Positions 24,171 through 32,204 of a stretch of 32,487 nucleotides of DNA are shown piece by piece (position 1 is the first letter of the stretch; every line of letters begins with the position of its first letter). The notes under the pieces are model-generated. The model was not told the origin of the DNA. It was given only the letters and a program-made list of their open reading frames with translations, and ran no database searches. The DNA lies in contig JAMOBJ010000029.1 in the NCBI GenBank assembly GCA_039908095.1, positions 1 to 32,487 of the forward strand. The letters are read 5' to 3'. The DNA comes from Nitrospirae bacterium YQR-1. Lineage in GTDB: Bacteria > Nitrospirota > Thermodesulfovibrionia > Thermodesulfovibrionales > Magnetobacteriaceae. The translations under genes were made by a program, and so were the position numbers.

Positions 24171-24890
24171 TTAAGGAATAGTTTTATCAAGAATTTTTAA
24201 TGCCTCTGTGCTGTACTGTCCTTGGGTTTCGTAGAGGAAGAGCGGAGATTCAAGTATTAGTTGAGGTTTTCCCTCCTTAATAGCCTCCATTAAAAACATT
24301 TTTGCTTCCGAATTTATGTTTGAATGTATGAATTTAACTCGTTTAGGCTCAAAATTATTTTCCCTCAGGATTTCTGTGGTTTCAATAAATCTTGAGGGAT
24401 GGTAAATAAAGACAAGTTTTCCTTTACCTTTGAGCAAGTAAAAAGCCGACTTGACGATGTCACTAAAAGTGATTTTAATTTCGGCTCTTGCAACTGCTTT
24501 TTCAGGGTCCGGGCAGATTTCACCGGCTGTAGCTTTACGGTAAGGGGGGTTGGAAACAACTATATCGAATGAGTTTTGGCTGAAGTAACCGTTGACTTGT
24601 TTTATATCAATGGTATGGATGTTGATATGGTTTTTAAGGCCGTTGATTTCCACGTTTTTTGTTGCAAGTGCTGCCAGGGTTTCCTGGATTTCCAGTAAGT
24701 GAATACCTGCATTAGTAAATTTTTTAGCAAGTAGAATTCCGATAATCCCGGAGCCGGCGCCAAAATCAGCTATCAGTTTCGGCATTTCGGCGTTTACGAA
24801 ATCGCAAAGGATTAACGGGTCTATGGAAAAACGGTAGCCGCCCTTTCTCTGGTATATTTTTATGTCTTTAATGGAATCAAGAGTCAACAT
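24171..24890 (-). CDS. tRNA1(Val) (adenine37-N6)-methyltransferase-like protein (TrmN6 family)
   Basis: From the ATG at 24890 the protein is 239 residues and begins MLTLDSIKDIKIYQRKGGYRF, the usual N terminus of TrmN6/YfiC-like enzymes. A SAM site (IADFGAGSGIIGILLAKKF) and the N6-adenine/amino-methyltransferase motif NPPY (VVSNPPYRK) are present, followed by LLKGKGKLVFIYHPSR. The family methylates A37 in tRNA1(Val); other small-substrate targets cannot be excluded. The open frame continues 69 bases upstream to a TTG at 24959, and a GGAGG at 24953-24957 lies in that extension, 8 bases before an in-frame ACG (24944). The true start is therefore unsettled. Confidence 0.8.
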   Translation of the reverse strand: MLTLDSIKDIKIYQRKGGYRFSIDPLILCDFVNAEMPKLIADFGAGSGIIGILLAKKFTNAGIHLLEIQETLAALATKNVEINGLKNHINIHTIDIKQVNGYFSQNSFDIVVSNPPYRKATAGEICPDPEKAVARAEIKITFSDIVKSAFYLLKGKGKLVFIYHPSRFIETTEILRENNFEPKRVKFIHSNINSEAKMFLMEAIKEGKPQLILESPLFLYETQGQYSTEALKILDKTIP

Positions 24891-24976
24891 TGATTTATGA
24901 TTGTAACAGGATTTTGCCTGAGATTTCAAAAATCCAATTCTCGTAAAAACTTCCTCCAAGTGTTTGTTTATCTGTC

Positions 24977-25164
24977 ATACCAAGTTGCATTCAATCGTCT
25001 AACTTTGTTGACTTTGTCAAAAGCTCCTTGACGTCTCCCCTTTCCCCTGTAAAGGGAGGTGTCGCTTTCTCCTTGCCGCCTCGTTACTCTTTTGACTGCT
25101 ACTTGGTATAAAGCGCCGCCTTCCTCCCAGCCACCTGTGTTTATTTCTAACTGCTATTTGGTAT
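24977..25164. repeat. MITE-like element with ATACCAAG-type inverted ends
   Basis: The left end ATACCAAGTTGCA (24977-24989) is matched in inverse by TGCTACTTGGTAT (25097-25109) and again by TGCTATTTGGTAT (25152-25164). The interior has no open frame. It includes the 24997-25030 segment that recurs at 4580-4613 and a CCCTTTCCCCTGTAAAGGGAGG inner stem. The size and lack of coding suggest a miniature mobile or palindromic element whose right end is duplicated. No target-site duplication was confirmed. Confidence 0.6.
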
Positions 25165-25203
25165 TACCGGTTCCCGAAACTTCCTTTAATAACCCTAATG
25201 TAG

Positions 25204-25209
25204 TATAAT
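25204..25209 (+). promoter_or_regulatory. Probable -10 box (TATAAT) just before ribD
   Basis: An exact TATAAT sits within the symmetric TAGTATAATACTA, eight bases before the ribD ATG. If used, transcription would begin within a base or two of the start codon. No good -35 box is evident 17 bases upstream. Confidence 0.5.
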
Positions 25210-25217
25210 ACTAATTC

Positions 25218-26291
25218 ATGGACAAAGTTGGCTTGATGAGAAGGTGTCTTAGGCTTGCAGCAAGGGCAAGGGGTAAAACAAGTCCTAATCCAATGGTAGG
25301 GGCATTGCTTTATAAGGATGGGAAGATAATATCGGAAGCTTATCACAAAAAAGCCGGCACCCCTCATGCTGAGCCATTGGCCATTGACAAGGCCGGTGAG
25401 CAGGCAAAAGGGGCCTCACTTTTTGTAACTCTTGAGCCATGCTGCCACAGCGCCAAGCGAACCCCTCCGTGCACAGAGCGTATAATATCCGCCGGAATTA
25501 AAGACGTCTGCATTGCCATGCTTGATCCAAACCCTCAGGTGGCAGGTAAGGGGGTTGAGATTTTAAACAGCTCAGGGATAAAGACTGAGGTCGGGATTTT
25601 TGAAGAAGAAGCCACAGCTCTTAATGAGTTCTACATAAAATATATAACTACAAGACAGCCGTTTGTAATTTTAAAATCCGCTATGACACTTGATGGTAAA
25701 ACAGCCACACCGGATGGGCTTTCAAAGTGGATAAGTTGTGAACGCTCACGCCGTCTTGTGCACAGTTTAAGAAGTTCAGTTGATGCCGTCCTTACCGCTT
25801 CAGGTACTGTAAAAGCGGATAATCCAAAGCTGACGGCACGTATAAAAGGGGGTAAGAACCCGGTAAGAGTTGTAATTGACCCTGAGCTTGAGACTCCGAT
25901 AGATTTTAATATTATGAGTACTCCTCCAAAAACAATCTTTGTTACCCGTAAGAAAGTACAAAGAGAGCCTCATGGTGACATAGAGTACTTGTACTATGAC
26001 AGCAGCAAGGTGGATATGAACTGGCTGTTGACAGAGCTAGGCAGGCGTGAGATTTCGTCAGTTTTAATAGAAGGAGGTTCATCTCTTGCCGGTTATGCCG
26101 TAAGAGAGGGAGTTGTTGATAAGATAATGGTCTTTGTAGCTCCAAAAATAGTTGGCGGCGCCGGTGTTTATACTCCCGTAGGCGGCAAAACCTTCGTTGC
26201 TCTTGATATAGCCTGTCAGGTTTACGGCATGAAGAGCAAAAAGATCGGAACTGATTTACTTATTGAGGGGTATTTAAAAAAAATATCGTAA
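25218..26291 (+). CDS. ribD: Riboflavin biosynthesis deaminase/reductase RibD
   Basis: The 357-residue protein has an N-terminal cytidine-deaminase-like domain with zinc ligands in TPHAE (H50-E52), LEPCCHSAKRTPPC (C76 and C85), and DPNPQVAGKGVEIL. The C-terminal reductase domain (about 150-357) shows LKSAMTLDGKTATPDGLSKW, DAVLTASGTVKADNPKLTAR, VIDPEL and LIEGGSSLAGY. It performs steps two and three of riboflavin synthesis. It is a lone rib gene here, without the common ribE-ribBA-ribH cluster. No FMN riboswitch is seen upstream, and there is no ribosome site before the ATG, where a TATAAT lies only eight bases away. Confidence 0.94.
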   Translation: MDKVGLMRRCLRLAARARGKTSPNPMVGALLYKDGKIISEAYHKKAGTPHAEPLAIDKAGEQAKGASLFVTLEPCCHSAKRTPPCTERIISAGIKDVCIAMLDPNPQVAGKGVEILNSSGIKTEVGIFEEEATALNEFYIKYITTRQPFVILKSAMTLDGKTATPDGLSKWISCERSRRLVHSLRSSVDAVLTASGTVKADNPKLTARIKGGKNPVRVVIDPELETPIDFNIMSTPPKTIFVTRKKVQREPHGDIEYLYYDSSKVDMNWLLTELGRREISSVLIEGGSSLAGYAVREGVVDKIMVFVAPKIVGGAGVYTPVGGKTFVALDIACQVYGMKSKKIGTDLLIEGYLKKIS

Positions 26292-26377
26292 AATAAAGTT
26301 TATATGGTTACGCCGGCTCTTTATATTTTATTCATATTTTATTTAGAATAGGTGTTAACTTAAAGATACAGAGGAAT

Positions 26378-27727
26378 ATGAAAAAAGAACTTTTTGCAAA
26401 CAGTTTAATTGACCCTTATTTAAACCGGACACGTATCCTTTACGTTGAAGATGAGGATATGATAAGGGAAAGTATGGCCCGTATTTTGAGACGACGGATT
26501 AATACCCTTTTTGTGGGCGCAAACGGAAGAGAAGGTCTGGAGCTTTTTAAACAGCAGAGTCCGGATATCGTGATTACCGACATAAGAATGCCCCAGATGA
26601 ACGGCATTGAAATGGCACAAAACATCAGAGAAATACAAGAGGATGTACCCATTATACTGACTACCGCTTACAATGATGAGGACTATTTTCTTAAAGCAAT
26701 TGAGATAGGGGTGGTAAAATACATAAAAAAACCAATAAACAGTAAAGACCTTTTTTCTGTTTTGGTAAAGGTTGCAAAAAGCATATCTCAACAAAAGGAA
26801 ATAGACGCAAAAAACGAATTTATTAAAACCATTCTCGATAACAATCCGGCTTTTTTAATGATAACAGATGTGGATGATATTTTTTTTCTGAACAAATCAT
26901 TTTTGCATTTTCTCGGATACTGTACGTTTGAGGAGTTTCAGGCTAAAGGGACAAACATAAACAGGTTCTTAGTAGCAAAGGATGACGCCTTTTATAAGAA
27001 CAAAAACTTCACAGAATGGATAACAGAGGTAATTCACGGAAAAGAGAGTGAGTACATCGTGTATATGGCAGGGAAAGAACAGCTTAAAAGCGAAGCCGGA
27101 GCGTACTTAATAAGAGCAACACAAATACCGGAGATTCAACACACAGACAGATACCTTATAACCCTCACCGACATCTCAGGCATAGAAAGTGAAAGAAAAA
27201 TGTTTCAGGATTTAGCCTGTAAAGATCCGCTTACTACTATTTATAACAGGAAAAAGTTTGAAGATGAGCTTGAAAAAGAAATAGTACGCACAGAGAGATA
27301 TAAAACCGGTTTAACTTTAATAATATTTGATATAGACCACTTTAAGTCAATAAATGATACATACGGACATCAGGCCGGAGATGCGGTGTTAGTGGAACTG
27401 ACTGAGATTGTTTCAGCAAATGTAAGGAAAACCGATATTTTTGCCCGTTACGGAGGTGAGGAGTTTGTAGTTATAACTCCTGAGACCACTTTGGTTGGTG
27501 CAACAGAGCTTGCCGAGAAGCTTCGTGAGATGGTTCAGAATTATAACTTTTCCCATGTCGGGCACGTTACATGCAGCTTTGGAGTTTCTGAGTACCTAGG
27601 CTCGGAATCAGCACATACACTTATAAAAAAGGCCGACTATGCACTGTACATTGCAAAGAACAAGGGCAGAAACCGTGTTCAGGTTGTAGAAAAAGAACAT
27701 TCACTTGTTTTCAATTTACCTTTTTAG
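26378..27727 (+). CDS. Receiver-PAS-GGEEF response regulator (diguanylate cyclase)
   Basis: The 449-residue protein has a receiver domain at 16-135 (acidic pocket E24/D25, phospho-acceptor D68 in DIVITDIRMPQMNG, T95, K118 in YIKKPI). A PAS-like segment spans about 145-270 and a GGDEF-type domain 280-440. The active site reads GGEEF (359-363), a variant compatible with cyclase activity, and the inhibitory RxxD site is RKTD (350-353). FDIDHFKSINDTYGHQAGD supplies the metal-binding Asp. GAGG lies just before the ATG. It is followed after 24 bases by a receiver-kinase gene, so the two probably act in one pathway. Confidence 0.92.
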   Translation: MKKELFANSLIDPYLNRTRILYVEDEDMIRESMARILRRRINTLFVGANGREGLELFKQQSPDIVITDIRMPQMNGIEMAQNIREIQEDVPIILTTAYNDEDYFLKAIEIGVVKYIKKPINSKDLFSVLVKVAKSISQQKEIDAKNEFIKTILDNNPAFLMITDVDDIFFLNKSFLHFLGYCTFEEFQAKGTNINRFLVAKDDAFYKNKNFTEWITEVIHGKESEYIVYMAGKEQLKSEAGAYLIRATQIPEIQHTDRYLITLTDISGIESERKMFQDLACKDPLTTIYNRKKFEDELEKEIVRTERYKTGLTLIIFDIDHFKSINDTYGHQAGDAVLVELTEIVSANVRKTDIFARYGGEEFVVITPETTLVGATELAEKLREMVQNYNFSHVGHVTCSFGVSEYLGSESAHTLIKKADYALYIAKNKGRNRVQVVEKEHSLVFNLPF

Positions 27728-27751
27728 TTTTTAGGAACGCTTTAAACCAAC

Positions 27752-29209
27752 ATGTTGAAAAAAAGAATTCTTGTAGTTGAAGATGAAACAATAATAGCAA
27801 AAGACATTAAGAGAAGCCTTGAGTTGTTAGGCTATGAGGTTACCGGCGCTGTGCCCTCAGGGGCGGAGGCGATAAGCAGCTTAAACCGCAGCGGTGCTGA
27901 CCTCGTTCTTATGGATATAATGCTTCAGGGGGAGCTTGACGGCATCGAAACGGCTGACATAATAAAACTCCGGTTTGATATTCCGGTGGTATATCTTACT
28001 GCTTATGCCGATGAGGAAATGCTTGAGCGTGCAAAAATTACCGAGCCCTTTGGGTATATGCTTAAACCGTTTGAAGACAGAGAACTTCGCACCACAATAG
28101 AGATGGCCCTCTACAAACACAAACTTCAAACTCGTCTTAAGGAAAGCGAGCAATGGCTCTCCACGGTACTAATGAGTATCGGGGATGCCATCATAGCCAC
28201 AGACAGAGAGGGCTGTATTGTGTTTATGAATCCTGTGGCTGAGCAACTGACAGGCCATAATAAAGAGAAAGCTCTGGGCAGGCATATAACTTCAGTGTTT
28301 AATCCGGAGGGGCAGGAAAGTGGCCTTGGGCATTTTCATAATGTGAACCTGTGTAAGGTAAAGGTACAGATGAGGGACAGGGTTGTCATAACTAAGACCG
28401 GAGATAAGATTTATATTAACGGCTGCATATCACCCATAACGAATGAAAATGGTTCTGTAGAGGGAACGGTTATAGCATTTCATGATATTACAGAAAAAAA
28501 ACTCTACGAGGAGACTATAAATAACCAGAGGGAAAGTTTTATCTCGGTTCTTCTTCATGACTTAAAAACCCCTGTGATTGCCATCAAGGGCTATGCAAAC
28601 AGGTATCTTGACGGTAAAGTTAAAACTGATAAAGAAAAAGCAGATGTTGTGAAAATCATAAATGACGCTTCCGGAGATATTTTGGATGTAATTGAGGTGA
28701 CCTCTCATTCACTTAAAAACAAATACACCACAATGACTTTTAATCCAAAAGAAATAAAATATAACGAAATATTGGCGTCTGTTTTGATGAATTATATGCC
28801 GGAGATGGAAAGACGAGGTATTCAGTTGACTGTTAACGGCCACCCCGGCATGTTGAGCCTTGGGGATGTTTCAGTTTCGGTTATGGCTGATTTGTATCAG
28901 GTTAAAACCATGACGGAGAATCTTATCGGAAACGCCATAAAATATGCAAGCAAAACAATAAATATAAATTTAAAGAAATCCGGACATGAGCTGCTACTGT
29001 CGGTAGAGGATGACGGCAGGGGTATTGAGCAATGTTACCATGAAAAGATTTTTGATGAGTATTTTCAGGCGCCGGAGAGCTTAAAAGGCACAGGGCTTGG
29101 TCTTTACAGTGTAAAGAGGGTTGTTGAAAAACACAAAGGGACAATATCACTTACATCTTTTGTTAATAAGGGCACGTGCTTTAATGTAAAAATCCCGTGT
29201 ATTAAATGA
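27752..29209 (+). CDS. Hybrid histidine kinase with N-terminal receiver (receiver-PAS-HisKA-HATPase)
   Basis: The 485-residue soluble protein begins with a receiver (ILVVEDETIIAKDI, phospho-acceptor D55 in VLMDIMLQGELDG, T83, K105 in YMLKPF). A PAS domain (about 131-250) is followed by a HisKA helix with H269 (SVLLHDLKTPV) and a HATPase with N390/N394 (ENLIGNAIKYA), VEDDGRGIE and GTGLGLYSV (446-454). There is no membrane span. A receiver placed before the kinase suggests control of this kinase by another kinase's phosphate. It follows the receiver-GGEEF gene by 24 bases and is likely co-transcribed. The ribosome site is weak. A short CGGG/CCCG stem (29218-29235) follows the stop. Confidence 0.9.
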   Translation: MLKKRILVVEDETIIAKDIKRSLELLGYEVTGAVPSGAEAISSLNRSGADLVLMDIMLQGELDGIETADIIKLRFDIPVVYLTAYADEEMLERAKITEPFGYMLKPFEDRELRTTIEMALYKHKLQTRLKESEQWLSTVLMSIGDAIIATDREGCIVFMNPVAEQLTGHNKEKALGRHITSVFNPEGQESGLGHFHNVNLCKVKVQMRDRVVITKTGDKIYINGCISPITNENGSVEGTVIAFHDITEKKLYEETINNQRESFISVLLHDLKTPVIAIKGYANRYLDGKVKTDKEKADVVKIINDASGDILDVIEVTSHSLKNKYTTMTFNPKEIKYNEILASVLMNYMPEMERRGIQLTVNGHPGMLSLGDVSVSVMADLYQVKTMTENLIGNAIKYASKTININLKKSGHELLLSVEDDGRGIEQCYHEKIFDEYFQAPESLKGTGLGLYSVKRVVEKHKGTISLTSFVNKGTCFNVKIPCIK

Positions 29210-29236
29210 TTGTATGCCGGGATAAAAAAAACCCGC

Positions 29237-29267
29237 TTGAATTTATATGCCTGTTTTGTGTTACAAT
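29237..29267 (+). promoter_or_regulatory. Candidate promoter for rpmB
   Basis: TTGAAT (29237-29242) and TACAAT (29262-29267) resemble -35 and -10 boxes, but the 19-bp spacer is longer than ideal. They lie 68 bases before the rpmB start. Confidence 0.3.
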
Positions 29268-29334
29268 AATCATCTTACAAGCACAGTAAGACTTATAAGG
29301 GAAATATCAGCTAATTTTAAGGAGGACATAAAAG

Positions 29335-29523
29335 GTGGCAGCATGTAGTGTTTGTGGCAAAATAAAGACTGTTGGTAACAATGTAAGCCATGCAAATAAT
29401 AAAACCAAACGGTGGTTTAAACCAAATCTTCAGAAAGTAAAGGCTAAAACCGACAAGGGACCTATGAAAATTGTCGTCTGCACAAGATGTTTACGTTCCG
29501 GATTCGTTACAAAGGCAATATAG
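29335..29523 (+). CDS. rpmB: Ribosomal protein L28
   Basis: The 62-residue protein (GTG start, GGAGG nine bases upstream) matches bacterial L28: [27 protein letters not shown], and [13 protein letters not shown]. The CxxC pairs at each end would bind zinc, so this is the cysteine-containing (C+) form of L28. It joins the large ribosomal subunit. It is followed 15 bases later by a DUF721/DciA-like gene. Confidence 0.95.
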   Translation: MAACSVCGKIKTVGNNVSHANNKTKRWFKPNLQKVKAKTDKGPMKIVVCTRCLRSGFVTKAI

Positions 29524-29538
29524 AGTCATTCCGATTAG

Positions 29539-29985
29539 ATGATAACAACCGCATCTTTGTTTGAGTCTCTGAGCAATGATCTGGGAATACAGGACGGCTT
29601 TAATTTACAGAGGATAAAATACAGATGGGACAATATATTTAAAGGTGCCGTTGCCGATAATACGCAGCCTGTTTTTTTACAAAATGGCCGCCTCACTGTC
29701 AATGTAACCTCTGAGCTTTGGCTTAAAGAACTGCACTTTTATAAAGGCACAATAGTTTCAAAGCTTCAGGACTTTAAACTAAATGACATAAAATTTCGTG
29801 TTAGCCAAATCCATGAGGGTAAGCGCAAAAGCGATGTAAATGCTAACAATTGCCCGACAGTTCTGAGAGAAAGTGATAATGAGTATATAGAGGAAATAAC
29901 CGCCGTCATTGCCGACCTGCAACTAAGACAATGCTTTGCAAGCTGCATTAAAAAGGCGATTTTAAGAGATCTAAGTAAAAAATGA
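29539..29985 (+). CDS. DUF721/DciA-like protein
   Basis: The 148-residue protein starts with SLFESLSNDLGIQDGFNLQRIKYRWDNIFKGAVADNTQPVFLQNGRL-type sequence: a W-x-x-I/V-G-like step, then HT/NT-P, then an NGRLTVNVTSELWLKEL block. This is the core of the DUF721 (DciA) family. DciA is the ancestral loader or partner of replicative helicase DnaB in bacteria that lack DnaC. The C-terminal 60 residues are not conserved to my eye and end in a basic helix. It lies 15 bases after rpmB and may share its transcript. The family assignment is good; its role as a helicase loader here is inferred. Confidence 0.75.
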   Translation: MITTASLFESLSNDLGIQDGFNLQRIKYRWDNIFKGAVADNTQPVFLQNGRLTVNVTSELWLKELHFYKGTIVSKLQDFKLNDIKFRVSQIHEGKRKSDVNANNCPTVLRESDNEYIEEITAVIADLQLRQCFASCIKKAILRDLSKK

Positions 29986-30022
29986 CAGTGCCTTTAATGT
30001 AACGTATTTTACAGGACTAACG

Positions 30023-30421
30023 ATGAGAACTAAAATTGCCGTAATAATTATCTCTGTAATGTCTGTTATTTATAATATATTCATTTTTACCGGCAATCAA
30101 CAAATTTTTAAACATCCGGGTGATGACAAACTTTTGAGATATACCGGAAGGTATGAGGCAGCCCTGAGATATTTGCCATACAGATCAGTGGTAAGGTATC
30201 TGTCAGACAGAGACAATGTTGCCGAGTACTATCTTGCCCAGTATGCAGTTGCACCTGTAATATTGAAAAACAGCGGCAAGGCTCACATTGTACTGGCAAA
30301 TTTCCACGGTATGGTTGATTTGGATGCTTTAAGCGGTAAATTAAAATACGCAGACTTTCAGTATGTAGATTTTCATAACGGTATTTTTTTGTTTAGTGAC
30401 GGGCCGTTAAAATGGAACTAA
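30023..30421 (+). CDS. Small membrane-anchored protein, partner of the following GT-C-like gene
   Basis: The 132-residue protein has one N-terminal membrane segment (about 4-24) and a soluble domain with YTGRYEAALRYLPYRSVVRYLSD, YYLAQYAVAPVIL and a C-terminal YVDFHNGIFLFSDGPLKW. It overlaps the next gene by 10 bases, so translation is coupled. AGGA lies 6 bases before the ATG. I do not recognise a named family. The same kind of small protein is, to my recollection, seen beside polytopic glycosyltransferase-like proteins, which suggests a two-subunit membrane unit. The soluble part should face the periplasm. Confidence 0.65.
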   Translation: MRTKIAVIIISVMSVIYNIFIFTGNQQIFKHPGDDKLLRYTGRYEAALRYLPYRSVVRYLSDRDNVAEYYLAQYAVAPVILKNSGKAHIVLANFHGMVDLDALSGKLKYADFQYVDFHNGIFLFSDGPLKWN

Positions 30422-31791
30422 GCGGCATTTGGCCTATGGTTTTACCTTTTTTTGCGGGGTTTTTGATTTCGTCAAACCTTCCTGCCTCAACCCGCACGGG
30501 TTCACTCATGAAAGCTCTGACAGCGCTGCCTTTTGGGTTTGCCATCGTATCTCTGCTGTCCTTTCTAACACTCATTATATCTTCTAAGTTAACTTATTCA
30601 TATGCTTTTGATGGAGCTCTGAGCTTAGCTGCAGCGATATATCTGAGCAAACGAAAGTCATCATTAAGCGGACATTCTATAAGTGAAAACAACAGTATCT
30701 ATTATTTGATACCCATGTTTATAGTACTTTCTTTAGTGACAGTGATATTTATTCAAAATCTCAGGTTGAATCCTCACGGAGGGTGGGATGCATGGTCAAT
30801 TTGGAACTTGAGAGCAAAGTTTTTGTTTAAAAATGAAGCATTCTGGAAAGATGCCTTTTCATCTCACATACTTTGGTCTCATCCCGACTATCCCCTCTTG
30901 TTGCCGCTTACAGTCTCAAGGTGGTGGAAATACACAGACGGGCACAGCGTGACGGTTGCTCAGACGACAGCGTTTATTTTTACCTTTTCAACACTGATTC
31001 TGCTGTTTAACTCAATTTCATACTTTAAGGGAACAATACAGGGCGGCGCATCTGTACTGGTTATGGCTATGGCTTTTACTTACCTTAAAAGCGGCACTAT
31101 GCAGTACGCAGATATACCAATTGGTTTTTTCTTTCTTGCGGCTTCAGTATTTATCGTTATTAAAGACACTTCCATTAATGAAAACAAAAAAAAATTCCTC
31201 GTCCTCTGTGGGTTGTCTCTGGGGTTTGCCGCATGGACTAAAAACGAGGGATTGTTATTTATTGCCTGTTTTTTGCTTGCCCGTTTTGTAACAATGTCAT
31301 TAGCAGGCAAACTGAGAGAGTTTTTAAGGGAACTGCCGTTTATTTTTGCAGCAATGGCGCCGGTAATAGTTTTCCTTATTATGTTTAAATTAAAAATTGC
31401 TCCACCTAATGATATCATCAGCTCCGTCGGAAGTGAAACATACGGTAAAATCATAGATATTGGAAGATACAAGACAATTTTTAAATCATTTCTGTCTATG
31501 TGTATTCCATACGGTGAAACCAATTTTGGTTTTTCTTTTCTTGCAGCAATTATGTTTTTGGTTATATCCGGAGTTACACCTGTCAGGAAATATTATATTC
31601 CTTCTGTTTTTTTGTTGCTCACTGTTGTGTTCATTTTAACCGGATACTTTTTTGTCTTTGTAGTTACTCCGCATGATCTCAATTGGCAGCTTGGTACAGC
31701 CCTTGAGAGGCTTTTTTGCCAGGTTTTACCTCTTGCAGTTTTCACAGTGTTTTTACTCAGTGCTTCTGTGGCTGAAAGAAAAATATACTGA
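30412..31791 (+). CDS. Polytopic membrane protein, GT-C/glycosyltransferase-39-like
   Basis: The 459-residue protein has about ten hydrophobic spans. After the first three spans a large loop holds LRLNPHGGWDAWSIWNLRAKFLF and ILWSHPDYPLLLPLTVSRWW; an acidic residue in the first outer loop and an aromatic-rich segment are the hallmarks of GT-C enzymes that use polyprenyl-phosphate sugars. Later, AWTKNEGLLFIACFLLARF is also typical of this group. The donor and acceptor are unknown; lipid A, a polysaccharide or a protein could be the target. It shares 10 bases with the preceding small membrane-protein gene. Confidence 0.7.
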   Translation: MELSGIWPMVLPFFAGFLISSNLPASTRTGSLMKALTALPFGFAIVSLLSFLTLIISSKLTYSYAFDGALSLAAAIYLSKRKSSLSGHSISENNSIYYLIPMFIVLSLVTVIFIQNLRLNPHGGWDAWSIWNLRAKFLFKNEAFWKDAFSSHILWSHPDYPLLLPLTVSRWWKYTDGHSVTVAQTTAFIFTFSTLILLFNSISYFKGTIQGGASVLVMAMAFTYLKSGTMQYADIPIGFFFLAASVFIVIKDTSINENKKKFLVLCGLSLGFAAWTKNEGLLFIACFLLARFVTMSLAGKLREFLRELPFIFAAMAPVIVFLIMFKLKIAPPNDIISSVGSETYGKIIDIGRYKTIFKSFLSMCIPYGETNFGFSFLAAIMFLVISGVTPVRKYYIPSVFLLLTVVFILTGYFFVFVVTPHDLNWQLGTALERLFCQVLPLAVFTVFLLSASVAERKIY

Positions 31792-31916
31792 CTCCATACG
31801 GTAGTGGACATGTTGAAGATGTAGAGGTTGAAATTGTCTTGACTTTTGGGGGGCATTACAAATCTAAGCCCTTTAAAATCATACTCATTTAAACAGTTTT
31901 TTTAAAAATCACTGTC

Positions 31917-32204
31917 TCATAAATCCAAAAATAAATCATTCCAGTCAGGATTATTCTCATTTATGATGTTTAACTTCTTTTGCCTTGAACCATTTTTTAT
32001 TTGCTTCTCTCTCGTAATTGCGCTTTCCGCTGTGTTATATATTTCATAGTATACAAGTTTTGAAATACTATATTTACTTGTAAAACCCTCAATCAATTTG
32101 TTTCTATGTTCATAACATCTTCTTTGCAGATCATTTGTTATTCCGGTGTAAAGAACAGTATTATTTTTATTTGTCATAATATAAACATAAAAATGTCTTT
32201 CCAT
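31917..32204 (-). CDS. GIY-YIG nuclease superfamily protein
   Basis: The 95-residue protein is a single GIY-YIG domain: YVYIM (6-10), LYTGITNDLQRRCYEH (18-33, with G21, R28 and H33), SKLVYYE and AITREKQIKN with the catalytic-type Glu (E66). It matches the small stand-alone (UvrC N-terminal-like) class that is widespread and of uncertain function; a repair or mobile-DNA role is possible. The ribosome site AAGGGAA lies 6 bases before the ATG at 32204 and belongs to the repeat that continues to the window end. It has no obvious partner gene and stands convergent with the membrane protein gene at 30412-31791. Confidence 0.9.
   Translation of the reverse strand: MERHFYVYIMTNKNNTVLYTGITNDLQRRCYEHRNKLIEGFTSKYSISKLVYYEIYNTAESAITREKQIKNGSRQKKLNIINENNPDWNDLFLDL

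Noticed and set aside
24960..25217. FMN riboswitch upstream of ribD
   Set aside because: No conserved RFN-element segments were seen. The region is taken up by the inverted-repeat element and has a TATAAT right before the gene.
31792..31916. Transposase remnant between the membrane protein and the GIY-YIG gene
   Set aside because: Short open frames in this gap show no motif or similarity that I recognise, so no mobile-element call can be supported.
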